Source of the DNA: Rhizophagus irregularis
Lineage: Eukaryota; Glomeromycota; Glomeromycetes; Glomerales; Glomeraceae
NCBI RefSeq assembly: GCF_026210795.1
Contig: NC_089453.1
Coordinates: 1,800,501-1,864,500, forward strand
Direction: 5' to 3'
DNA: 64,000 bases
Below, piece after piece: positions 11,597-23,051 of the stretch (positions are counted from its first letter, which is position 1; every line of letters starts with the position of its first letter). The notes beneath the pieces were generated by a model, which did not search any database, had not been told where the DNA came from, and worked only from the letters and a program-made list of their open reading frames with translations. The position numbers were made by a program, and so were the translations under genes.

Positions 11597-12959
11597 TTTT
11601 TTGCAGTTTGGTTCTCATATATTAACGTATAGTTCATTGTGATTTAAATGTAATTGATTAAATTGAAATAAATTATTTTTTATGACACGTGAAATTTAAG
11701 TATATTATTTAAATTCGTCAATATATTTTGTATATTGTAATAAAGTTTATAATTTCTAATATTTGATTTATTTGATTGCACAAATAAATCGGAACAAAAA
11801 CTTTCAAGGAAGAGACGTTAAAGCTCAGTTATTATTAACGTGAGAATGTAACTACAATTAGGTGTATGAATGATATAACAGAAACAGGTTCCCCAGAAAC
11901 ATGGGTATATAAAGCCTATTTACTAGGTCCTTAATCCATCGTAACGTTTATTATATAGAACCAAGTACGATTTAACTGAAGATTTTGATTTACTTAAATT
12001 GCCGGGAAACAAATTTATGATTTTTATAATTAATCATGCATGTATTCATAGATAGACCTTTATGAACGGATATTATATGAAATCAAAATTTAGAAGAAAT
12101 TACGATGATAATATCGCATCAAACAATAAACCGGATTTAATTGATATCTTAATGCAGTAAGTAGTTTGAAGTTTTTGAAATTTGATGCATTAAATTGGTT
12201 ACTTCTAGAATTTAAGTTTTTACGTGCACAGATAACCTTTGTTCAAAGAAAAAATCTAGCAATTATTGTCATAATCGTACTGTGTAAAGAATAATAAGCA
12301 TCATTTTGACAAGAATTTTATGGTGAATTGCTCAATGCCTTAAACAATGGTAAAAAAATATTACATATCGTACTCATGTTTTGAATTATATAATAGATAA
12401 CGGGTATTTCTATCACAAACTACTATTTGTAGATAAATAAAAAAGATGTTTTCCTGACCAAAAATCCTATAATAAGGTTCTCTTCCTTCAGGGCTGTCTC
12501 AAACTGTACTTTGAGCTAACAAATTTATTGTATCAAGGTAAAAGACAAAGTTTCTAATGTTTGATGCATATTTTGCTTATAATTATTATTAGAATATGTT
12601 ATTAAACTAATATTATTGGACTTTATTTTCTATATTATGGATGGGAAGAATTAATTAATACTATCTGAACGTAGCAGAAAAATATAACTATGATGTTCGT
12701 TCTATAGTGAACTTTAGAATTTGATCATATCTAAATATTCACACAACCGAACTGACTTTTTGCAATATTTTTTCATGAAAAATCTTAAAATGTTTGTTCC
12801 CCTTTCCGTTTATCTCCTGACGTACAATTTGGATTATTAAGGATCGAACTTATTTGCACTTCCGGTAGTATCTAACAAGTTCTTTTTGAGTATCTTTCAT
12901 GAGATCGTAAGTTAAATCCCAAAACCATCCCAATCAATCACATATTACTTATTCGGTAC
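11597..12959. other. Intergenic, duplicated 3' flank of copy 2
   Basis: No gene is seen. 'aacgtgag' and 'tgtaactacaatt.g.tg.atga' near 11835-11870 recur downstream of copy 3 (17390, 17527-17550). Confidence 0.45.
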
Positions 12960-12962
12960 TAT

Positions 12963-13480
12963 CCATTAAATAGATTTCTTTTTACGACTTCCATTTTTGA
13001 TTTCAAGGCAATTTCCAGCATTTCCGTTGATCCGGCACGTTCCATAAGCAAAGATTCCGCCAATATTATTGGGCCCCCAAGAAACATTTTTATATTCTAT
13101 GACAAGATGTTGGTGATTAGCATAGGCGAAATGGTACAGTATATGGGACATAAGCCCACTCTGAATTAGAACGGTTTTTTATCCGATCAATTCCATTGTT
13201 TCCCGAATCACAACCTATTTCTGTTAATGCAGAATCACGCCAAGGACTTTCCAACTTTTCACATTCATTATCGCTAGTTCCTATGACTCCAGGAACTACT
13301 GTTATTTTATGGAAAATAGAGTTCATACGAAAATGTAATTTGAGCTTGAGGCTCTACATTTTCGGTTCCCTTCATTATAACTTTATGTAGAATTTTATCT
13401 ATTTTAATTTCATTATGTACGTAATCCGAAAGTTACAGAAACAATAATTAGGCAACCGACTTGTTATGGGTGGAATAATC
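12963..13480 (-). pseudogene. Fragmentary Cys-containing gene relic
   Basis: On the minus strand protein-like text runs through three frames. NVEPQAQITFSYELYF (about 13350-13310) is followed by VVPGVIGTSDNECEKLESPWRDSALTEIGCDSG (to about 13200) and then by HLVIEYKNVSWGPNNIGGIFAYGTCRINGNAGNCLEIKNG, stopping at 12966. Composition and paired cysteines suggest a secreted or lumenal domain, but there is no intact start or signal peptide. Frame changes without good splice sites indicate decay. Family unknown. Confidence 0.3.
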
Positions 13481-14011
13481 CTCTTCTACGCTACACTCGA
13501 GGCTTCTACCAACTTTATTTTCGTCAGGAAAGGCTTCTGACACATTGTAAGAAACGTGCGATTTTTCCTCCATGCTTTAATAAATATTTCTTCTACCTAA
13601 CTAAGTTTCTGTTAAAGTTTAATAAAGGCAACTTTCAATTTTTGTATTTTTACAGGAAAAGGGAATTTGCGATAATAACATAATCTGAAAATTGGTGTAT
13701 CATCCTTGCACCTAAGTTTTTTTTTTCTTTTTCAGCATCAGAAATTTATTTGTATATAAAATATGAGAACCTTTAAGGACCATTTATTTTTTTTCTAATT
13801 TGACCAACCACTCGTATTTTTAAATAACGAGAGGATAATAGTGATAATAGTAGTGAAAATAGTTGACAAAGTCATCATTTTTTTTATATATAAAAAAATA
13901 TTCTTTTAGATAAGTTGTTCTCTGTTAAAAAAAGGCTAAGTAGAAGCAAGGATTATTTCGAGGCTATGCTTAAGATATATATATTTAATCTCATTTTCAT
14001 TTTTTTATTAG

Positions 14012-14264
14012 GTCTTCAGGTACATCTGCAGGTCGGGTGAAGTGGTTATTATCAGATATATCAGATTATTTTAAAATTAAACAAAATGGTTTTACAGTAT
14101 ATCATATTGTTATTAAAATAGTAATAGTCTTCTATTTTGCTTTATTTGTTACTAAAATTCTGATTAGATGGAAGGAATCGGAGGTCATAGAAGTTTTGAA
14201 GATGCTAGGTTATGTTAAACGTTTACGGGCTAAAAAGCATACATATCAAGACAGTCAAAGTTGA
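14012..14264 (+). CDS. Possible exon of a single-pass membrane protein
   Basis: After a good acceptor (ttttttattag, ending 14011) the frame reads SSGTSAGRVKWLLSDISDYF. It continues through a transmembrane segment (VIKIVIVFYFALFVTKILI) and a basic C-terminus to TGA at 14264. No confident upstream exon with a start codon was found. Downstream, 14348-14420 (WFPAADVHIKRIREKTNGK after another tttttag) and a 57-codon ORF with an Asp/Glu/Ser-rich sequence (about 14555-14728) may be further exons of the same transcript. Function unknown. Confidence 0.3.
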
Positions 14265-14729
14265 AATACACCTTTTGCACAAACATGAGATTTTAGTAAA
14301 CAGGAATACGTGAATGTGTCTTACAAGAATAAAATGTATTTTTTTAGGTGGTTCCCAGCAGCAGACGTGCACATTAAACGTATCAGAGAGAAGACTAATG
14401 GCAAGCTATTAAATCGTTGAAGGAGACATGGGCGACAATGATATATATACTCACTGAATTATGTAAAAAAATACGTGTTTCTTTTTGGAAAAAAGTTATT
14501 CTTAATGGAAATTATATTTTTGGGCGTACTTTTTGTAGTACAGGAAAGGTAAGAGATGATAGATTTGTCAATTAAAGAAGAAAGCTCGGAAGAAGCGTGG
14601 ATTATAGATTCAAACATCAAATATAGATATAGATTTGAACATAAAGATCCATCTTCGGAAGGAACAAGTCACGACAATGTTACAGATGAACATACTTTTT
14701 ATAACAATTATCCTGAAATTAGTTTTTAA

Positions 14730-16598
14730 TTATGGTTAATATTAAAATTTTAAGTGGCTGTATACATATAATAATAGATAGAAACAATTTTTTATTATAA
14801 AATGTTTAGATCTAGATGATACGCATTTATTATTACCAATTATAATTTAGCTAATTATACTTATAGGATTTAATTTTTACGCGTCAAATATTATAAAACT
14901 TCAACTTGCACACTAAAATAGGATTATACAGTATATTATTCAGGAATAAATATTCTTTTTTATAATCACCTTTTTTGTTAGATCTAATTCATTGGAAGTT
15001 GTCTTTTTTTCAGGATCATCCTCTCTCCTCTCAATATCTTTTCATACATTAATTCGACATATTTATGAGTATAGTGTATTAGTGTTATGACTTATGATCC
15101 GGATTTAACCAAATTCGTAAATAGTCAATATAATCCATTAGGGCGTTCTTAGGCACTTAATTCAGTGAATCGAAGAAAAATTTTTATTAATAAAATTGGT
15201 CAAATAAATAGTCGCTTCAATCAAAAAAACTTTTTTGCTTTTTTTTCATAGAGCTAGCCAAAAAGCGCAGTATTTCCGTATATTGTCTCGTATTTACTCC
15301 ATTTTTTCAATATTTACTTCAATCGATCGTAATACTTGAACAGCATCTCAATCACTAGCGAGAGAGGATGTCCCTAATCTAAAAAAATATGATATTTGTA
15401 AATTATTTGTGTACTTCTAGTGTACTTCTACAGCAGAAAACCTTAATATGCAATAAAGTTACTGTAAGTATAATCTTGTATAATCTAATGTCGATTTATA
15501 TTTAATAGTAACTCATGTTTCAACTTCATATCAAATGTCTCAACTTCATATCAAATGTCTTCACAGATTCCAGATTTTGAAAACAAAATATCGTAAATAA
15601 TAAATTTCGTAAAATCTCTTCCAAAAAGATGCAAATCGTTTATTTTACTGTGATATTGATTAAGTGGTCTCATTTTCTTATTAACAATTTTAATAGTTAA
15701 TTCTCTAGATTGATCATTTCATGCTTGATGACGTTGATGTAATATTTAATATTGAACCCAAAAACGTGAAGTTCTAAAAAGTTAAGATTTACTTCAATTA
15801 ACAATAATTTTCTATCTAATATGATACATATATATAATAAAAATATTTAAAATACGTAAAATTAATACAAAAGTAAAAATAAGTAAAAATACGCGTAAAA
15901 ATAATATTAAATTAATCATACTGATAACAAACCCAGCCATTCTGTTTATTCTTAATAATATATAAAGTTTTGTTTTTCTACGATTCTGAAACAGTTAATT
16001 GTTAAAGAATTTGTAAGAGGTTAGATTTCATCAATATCTTGCCTAATTTATAATATCCTGCCTGCAGATCTTGCGGCTGAATGTTTATTATAAATAAAAT
16101 TTCACATGTGAGCTATAAAAATAAAAAAAAGGGTATTATCAAACTATTGATGTTACACGAACATAAACGAAAAAAAAGGCCTTATCAAGGGTTATCTTTT
16201 GTAGATTCTAAGATTCTTCATGTATTCATGATTAATAAACCCTCTCCAAAGATAGTAAAATCAAAAGAAAATTCTCAGAAATGAACCTTTCCAAACTAAT
16301 CTACAACTTTATCTAAAAACTCAGTTTTATTTGGTGATACAAATCTTTGGTAGCACAATGCCTATACATTCAAAATTTACTTTGTTGAAACGAAGATCAA
16401 TGTCAGTTGACTCCCACTTTCCAGATTTATATAAATTTTTTTAAAAAAGGGTACGTTGCCCTTTGTTTTTTGAATCTTTGACTTCTTTGTAACGTTAAAA
16501 GAAATTTGCACAAAAAAAAAACCAAAAAAAAAATATTATTTATATATATACACATATATTTAAATGCAAACATATTTTTTTGAGAAATATTATCTCTA
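14730..16598. other. AT-rich intergenic with a short tandem duplication
   Basis: No gene is seen. A 20-nt unit 'caacttcatatcaaatgtct' is repeated directly at about 15520-15560. The 3' part is the duplicated upstream flank of family copy 3. Confidence 0.5.
16372..16392 (+). promoter_or_regulatory. Conserved upstream block, copy 3
   Basis: A diverged form of the family upstream block (AAAATTTAC then TTTGTTGAAACG), 227 nt before the start codon of copy 3. Confidence 0.35.
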
Positions 16599-17324
16599 AT
16601 GGAGGTGAACATTCTTTGGTTTCATTTTGTTATAATCTCTTAGCAGTGTCACATTATAGCATAATGACGTTAAAATTATTCTTAAAAATACTATTATAAG
16701 TTTATTAAAGTAGACCCACGCAAGGTTCTCTATTCCCAATATAGTATCAGGCCCAGGTTCAGAGATGACGAACTCATTGAGGATACTATTGATCAACTTG
16801 TATCAGGAGAAATATCACCAAAAAATATTGAACATATTCGCGTGTGCACTTTTAAAGGTAAAATGCATTCATTGGACAATCGACGACTTTATGCATTCAG
16901 AGAAGCTATTAAGCGTGGATGTAGTTTCAGAACCGTACCTGCAATAAGAAGCTATGAATTCGATGAGCTCAAAAGGAAAATGACAAGTCCTCCGTCTCCT
17001 GATTATTCAGTAATTAAAGTAAGGAGGGATATTTATATACCTGAGGACTTGTATGATGATGATGATGATGATGATGACGAGTATGAAGAGTATGATGATG
17101 AAGAAGATGACGATGAGTACGATGAATATGACGAGTATGAAGAAGAAGATGAAGATGATGACGACGAGTATGATGATGAATCTGATGAAGACGAGGATGA
17201 GTATGATGAAGAGTATTATGGATATGATTATGATGATGAAGACGACGATGAGTATGATGATGATGAATATGATGAGTATTATGATTATGATGTTTTGAAT
17301 AGTTTTGGGAGGTTATATATTTGA
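16599..17324 (+). CDS. ParB/sulfiredoxin-like core protein with acidic D/E/Y tail (copy 3)
   Basis: ATG GAG (16599-16604), intron 16605-16700 (donor gtgaac, acceptor ttataag), exon 2 16701-17324. The product is about 209 residues. The core is conserved (FIKVDPRKVLYSQYSIRPRF; RVCTFKGKMHSLDNRRLYAFREA; AIRSYEFDELKRKM). The tail from about residue 120 is almost entirely Asp, Glu and Tyr, encoded by a GAT/GAC/GAG/TAT trinucleotide tract (17053-17290) that may be unstable in length. It ends SFGRLYI and lacks the CaaX box of copies 1 and 2. So one core carries three unrelated low-complexity tails in neighbouring genes, and copy 3 is predicted soluble or lipid-free. Confidence 0.65.
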
Positions 17325-19003
17325 CGTCCCGTATAGTTAGTTTAATTTTAATATAATTGATCAAATTAATAAAATTTGCTTTACTGTTAACGTGAACTTT
17401 TATCTATTATTATTATTATTATTATTTTTTGAATTTTGCCATACTGTATACTTAAGTGAGATATTGATTATTAATATAATGATAAAAGTTATATATATTT
17501 TTCGATTCAAAAAAGATAATTATTATTATGTAACTACAATTGGATGCATGAAATAATCGAAATATGTAACGGAAAAAGTTTAGGTATAGTAATATTCTTT
17601 GTATCATAATTAAAATTATATTAGTTAAAGTTATAACGTTGACTAGAGCTCGAGTCCGATTTGAATCGATGACATTTATATGGTTGAATGGTAACTGCAA
17701 ACAAATTTTTTTTATATATCATATTATGAGTTTCAAGAAATGGGAATTATCATGATCAAACATTAAATACAATATCATTATGTTAATTGGAGATTCAGTC
17801 TGAAATTTAACGTATTAAGTTATTATGAATCGGAAATCATACTATGACACCGTCACTACATCAAAAGATACAATTAAATAGATGACGATGCGGGTTACAT
17901 TATCAATGAATTATCTTCTCTGGCGTAATGTCCATTTATAAAAAACATAAAGACTATTATTATATATCAGATATATACTATACTGTATTTAAACAGTACA
18001 AAACAATTGATATAAAAAATTACAAACTAAAAAGAACTGCAGGCACCTCTATCTACCATAGTAGTAAACTACCCAAACAACATTGCCATAAGCTTTCACT
18101 CATGTTACCGCCAACTTAATGTTTTAAGCCCAGGGCAGGGCACAGTTATAAGTTATATTTATAACAATTTACATGCTTCATTTTTTCATCAAGGATTTTA
18201 ATGACAGTATTCGTATAGGTTATTTATTCTGATCTCTTATTTTGTTCTCTTCTCCATTTTATCAAACCGTAACTATTCGTCTACAAAAGAATTAACTGTT
18301 TTTATAGAGGTAGTCGTTAAGTATAGAAACCCAATTTGGATGGTAATCATGGTATTAAACATCTGATGTTTTGAAACGACAATGCGATTTCGATTCTTTG
18401 ATAATGATGTTGGTACTTCTCGTCATTAAGATGTTCTGTATACCTACAAATATATACTTTTATTGCAAAAGCTGAAAATCCTACTTGCAATAATATTTTC
18501 GTTTTAAGGCAAATACGTGATTAAGACTAATTAAGATATGTATGTCCAACTCAAGCTGATGATTTGCATGGTTAAATAAGAAAAACCGTAATGAGATACG
18601 AGTCACCTTAGAATTGACACACTATAAAAGCAATATTACTTAATAAATCAAAGATTTATCAAATTAAATTACACTCTTTGATCTCTACATTCACTCAAAT
18701 CACTTATTTGTTTGGTCCTGCCACGTCCTCATTACATAAGTTATTACTATTAATGAATCTTTTAGTTTACGAGAATATGTAAGCTTGCTACTGCAACACA
18801 CCTTGTGCGGAAAAGGCCATTTATTATTTTTTCTCCTCTTCTCAAAATGCAAAGGCCAGAGTTCTCTGTTAGTTTCATACTTGAGTTTGTTGTAATCAGT
18901 CGGTAAGTACATTTCTTCGCAATGCAAATATCAGACAAGAAGCGATTCCACACCCTAAAGCTAAAAGACATCGCACGAATGTTTATTGTTTGTTTTAGAA
19001 ACT
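17325..19003. other. Intergenic, duplicated 3' flank of copy 3
   Basis: No convincing gene. It matches the copy 1 3' flank in patches up to about 18540. A short (ATT)n run lies at 17407-17427. Minus-strand ORFs at 18700-19013 overlap each other in different frames and have no recognisable content. Confidence 0.4.
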
Positions 19004-19153
19004 TTAATGACATATAAGATAAGAATGTGGCGGAGGACCCTGCTGTCTATCAACGTTTCGTCTAACTACCTCTTCTTTAGCCATCAGCGCCTCGTCTATG
19101 GTTTCGTCAATAATGGCAGCGGGAGTTATTCCCAGGATCCCACGCAGCAGCAT
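19004..19153 (-). pseudogene. GC-richer coding fragment
   Basis: On the minus strand a frame with ordinary protein composition begins upstream of the ATG at 19153 and runs to TAA at 19004. It includes LRGILGITPAAIIDETIDEA and MAKEEVVRRNVDRQQGPPPH. The region 19020-19260 is clearly more GC-rich than its surroundings, as expected of a former housekeeping-type exon. No start with a promoter-like context and no flanking exons were found, so it is probably a captured or duplicated gene fragment. Family not recognised. Confidence 0.3.
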
Positions 19154-20282
19154 GCCAAGACGAACTACTGCATGCGCATCAGCGCATAGCGTATGGTTGC
19201 AATGTTACCCATTTCAGTTGCGCAGGACCCAACGCACAATCCTTCTCATAGTAACGTTTTTGCTTACTTATCCTGATAACACAATTATACGCATATCTCG
19301 ATAATCCTATCCACCGTTTCAACAGTTGCGATTGTGAGTGATTTGGATAGACATTTACTTGTAAAGACCTGTATATCGTTTCACCACCTTTCTCTTTCTC
19401 CCGTGTGTTACGGACCGCAGTCGTTTTTGGTTTTCTTCTTCGTTTTACAGTCCTTTCTTTTTCGGGTAAGTGTATAGTGACTGGGTTAATACTGGCTGTA
19501 TCATATGCCGATGATGTAAACCATGTGTTTTGTAGAATACGGTGAGACAGTCATATCCTCTGGGATAGCCATGAAGCTTGTTCGTTCCAATACTTTCAGG
19601 GATCAGTAGAAACCAAACTGTGGCATATTTGGATGTATCAAAAATACGGCTCCTTTTTTTACTACGTACACTATATTATGGAAATATATTTGTGGCAAAA
19701 AATTTATCTTAGGTGGTAAATTATGTGTACCTTCGTCTCTATAACCAAAAACAATATTTACTTATTGAACATGATCTGCTATTATTAATATGATTGCATG
19801 AAAAAATTCTAATGGTATTTATTAATTACTGTGGTCGTACAGTTTGCTTTTGTGATTAAATGATTAAAAAATTAAGAAAAAGCTGAGTATGAAAAATATT
19901 TAATTATAATGAGATAAAGTCTGTGCAAAAGTATTGTGATCATTGTGATCGAAAAAAAATTGTCAACTAGTGATTGAAAAGAAAAAGATGCCCTTATAAA
20001 AGTCTCTGCAAAAGTCTATACTTACACGAGATCAATGATTTTGACGTACTTTCATGGCTATATTTAGATATGGCTGGAAAAACTATATAAAAAAAGTGTT
20101 CAAATTTGCTTGCTCAAATTTTTATTTTGTTGATAATACAAAAAATAATTTTTTTAAATCGATAATAATTTTTTTTTAAAATCAAAAATAATTTCAAACT
20201 TATATTACTGTATATGAGAATACCCGTTCAAATTTCTTTGTTTTTTTTTATTTTCGCTTGTATTAAGACTCCTAAAAAAAAA

Positions 20283-20925
20283 ATGAATAAATACGCCAAC
20301 TACTTCGACAAACCTTCAGAAGAATGGTCTTTACCGGATTTCGCGACTCGCGAGTTTTGTCATAAAAAACTTCGAAACGTGGGATGCAAAAACCGTACAT
20401 TAAGACTTTTATAATATCCTAATGACATCATTTTAAAGGAATCCTCACCCGAGGATTATATTAACCGAGCTAGAAATTTGATTCAATGATTTATGTCATT
20501 GATTTCGTTTATTTTCTTTCTTGCAATGAAACTAGCCGAACCAGAATCCCGGTAGCTCTTTTATTTTTCTACCGTACAATGTATCTTGAATGTAAGCCAG
20601 CCAGAATTTCTGGGCTATCTTATCATACAAGGTTCCTTGTGTAGATTATAGAAGAATCGAGATCTCTAGAAACTGCTTTAATCTTGTTATGATAAGGACA
20701 AAGACCTTAAACGAGCAAAAGTTAAGTCAGATGATTTAAACCTAAAGGTGAGCAAGATATTTATTTTAATTTAATAATTTTTTTTTAAATTAATAAATTG
20801 ATTCAATTTGATAATTTTATATTGCAATAGGAAAAAGCTCTAGATCTCAAAGAGCGGGAGCTTATGTTGAAAGAGCGAGAAGCAAGGATTCGCATACTAG
20901 AAAAACTTGCAAACATTATTGAATG
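20283..20925 (+). pseudogene. Decayed copy of an ANYFDKPSEEW / coiled-coil family gene
   Basis: The 5' part from the ATG at 20283 reads MNKYANYFDKPSEEWSLPDF and continues to TAA at 20412-20414. The same frame then goes on with YPNDIILKESSPEDYINRAR to TGA at 20487-20489. The 3' part resembles a coiled coil: KDKDLKRAKVKSDDLNLK, an 83-nt intron (20749-20831, gtgagc...tag), then KALDLKERELMLKEREARIR ending in a stop near 20925. The middle (20490-20690) is broken in all frames. The N-terminal block and the KERELMLKERE coiled coil are remembered as a recurrent Rhizophagus protein type of unknown function. Confidence 0.4.
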
Positions 20926-20929
20926 AAAA

Positions 20930-22478
20930 AAATTGAATGTCATAGCTTATGATTTATTAAATAAATCAAATTTTTAATGGAAATATTTAGGTATAATATA
21001 AAATTAAAACATTTCGCTTTATCACGCTTCAGATTTTGAATAAAATTATTTATCAGAATTTTTAGTATATTATTGCAAAATATTATGAAATAGTTTATTA
21101 AGTTACACACATTTAATGAAGATAATTGACACTATTAATTATTTACAAATTATTGACTAAAGAACAAGTTATGATCTTTGAGTTCTGGTTGTAATAAAAA
21201 GTTAGACATTCATAAAAAAAATTGGCCTAATTAGTTGTGCTAAATTTTGGCAACTAAATTATTGATAATGATCAATCGTAAACTTGTAGGAGGGATATTA
21301 TAAAAACAAAGTCTTGGGTGCAAGTAAATTATTACTGGACAATAAGCGTATGATATAGGTTATACTGATATAATTGCTAAAAATGAAACCATAAATAAAT
21401 TAAAAGAATTTCTCGATCCATATATATTAATTCGTGAATTGTCGGCTCACTGAAAAATAAAATAAATAACGTTACAAAAGTATTTACGCAGTTTCTTGTC
21501 AACCAGGAATATTCCGTTCCTGACAATTCTCCTGTTAAGTAGCGATTTCCCTCTTAATTAATATAGATGGAAACCTCCGAAAAAATGCGTAGTACGAATG
21601 GCTGATTTTTTTTTATCTCGAGAAAAAGGGTCTTGCAAGCAAAGAAGCAACATTCGCGACGTACAGTGCTAGCGAAAAAAAAATATTGAAGAAAGTTTCA
21701 TGACGAGACATTATGCAATTAAGGTAGGTTTACTTTCAGGTTGAGGCTAAGCTTTTCAAGGGCGTCTTCAGAGTTACATTTTCATTCCAGGATTTAGCCC
21801 GTTTTTTCTCACAAGTTCGAAAAAACAAATAATATATTTAGATTTTTCATCATTTTTCCGAGAGACGAGGACAAATGAAACGGATTTAGGATTCGATGAT
21901 GGAGTAGCAGGTATTATGTATCGATGGGGGATTAGGCGCAGTGGATAGAATAGACTTTATAATGTACTGTATTCCGGGCAAAGTCACGTACTTGTTTATT
22001 CAATGTATTGCAAAATAAAACAGCAGGCAATTTCTGAATAGGATCACAGGTAACATAGGTTACGGGTACCTGACGGGCCTAACACGTAAAATAAATACCT
22101 TTATTTACTACACTTGTAATAATTTACACGCAGATTAAATAATAGTATAATATCACCAATAATATCTGTCTGTTTGATTTTGTTCCTTTCTCGGTCACTT
22201 GATAATAGCGTGACCAGAGACATGACGCAAAAAATAAATGTAGCGCTGTTAAACTGATTAAAAAATAAATTGTATAATTATATGACGAAATAAGCCACTA
22301 TCAAGCTTATTACAGTATATAAAGTATAAACTATATAAACACGTCTTTATATTTTTTTTTTAAGCCCTAAGTCGATATTATATTTTTCTTCTCGTCCCGA
22401 CACGATTATATTTTTTTTTTACACGATATTTTCTTTTCTCTATCCAAGTCACTTGAACAAGTCTTATTTCACAATACA
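20930..22478. other. Intergenic sequence
   Basis: No gene is seen. A TATA-like AT run at about 22350-22430 precedes the possible short first exon of the next gene (ATG at 22479). Confidence 0.4.
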
Positions 22479-22660
22479 ATGGGAAGAGGTAAGCATAACA
22501 GTTCAAGTATGCTGTGTAAGTGTTGCTACTCTGGCGAAAATGCAATCAACTTCTCCTCACTCTTTCTTGTGAAGTGAGATTAAAGGACTACTTGTTCTGG
22601 AAGAGGAACCGGTTACGTGCCTTTATGATAAAGTAACTTGACTGAGAGTTTGAGAAGGTT

Positions 22661-22982
22661 ACCACCCTCCCCTTGTGGGAGTGCAACCACCGCTCCCCTT
22701 CGTGGGAGTGCAACCACCGCTCCCCTTCGTGGGAGTGCAACCACCGCTCCCCTTCGTGGGAGTGCAACCACCGCTCCCCTTCGTGGGAGTGCAACCACCG
22801 CTCCCCTTCGTGGGAGTGCTACCACCGCTCCCCTTCGTGGGAGTGCAACCACCGCTCCCCTTCGTGGGAGTGCTACCACCGCTCCCCTTCGTGGGAGAGT
22901 GCTACCACCGCTCCCCTTCGTGGGAGTGCAACCACCGCTCCCCTTCGTGGGAGTGCTACCACCGCTCCCCTTTGTGGGAGTT
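22661..22982. repeat. 27-bp GC-rich minisatellite, about 12 units
   Basis: Units start at 22661, 22686, 22713, 22740, 22767, 22794, 22821, 22848, 22875, 22904, 22931 and 22958. The consensus is ACCACCGCTCCCC-TTCGTGGGAGTGCA with an A/T variant near its end. The period is 27 in the middle, with a 25-nt first unit and one 29-nt unit. Each unit contains CTCCC-CTTCGT-GGGAG, a 5-bp stem. As 27 is a multiple of 3 and no unit carries a stop in several frames, long ORFs appear on both strands; these are artefacts of the period. The array lies between a possible first exon (22479-22488, ATGGGAAGAG then gtaagc) and the first clear exon of the Hsp20-like gene. Confidence 0.9.
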
Positions 22983-23051
22983 CCTTATATAAGAGTGCAA
23001 CACTTTCCCAGTTTCCCTTGGGTTTGTCTAATGCTTATTGTTTTTTTATAG

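Noticed and set aside
17014-17364. Minus-strand His-rich and plus-strand Met-rich ORFs
   Set aside because: They are shadows of the GAT/GAC/GAG coding tract of family copy 3.
3360-20489. Ciliate-like reassignment of TAA to glutamine
   Set aside because: The intact urea transporter ends at TAA, and TAA-bearing frames are mostly in otherwise decaying genes.
22661-22982. CRISPR-like array
   Set aside because: Units are contiguous tandem repeats without unique spacers, and the window is eukaryotic.
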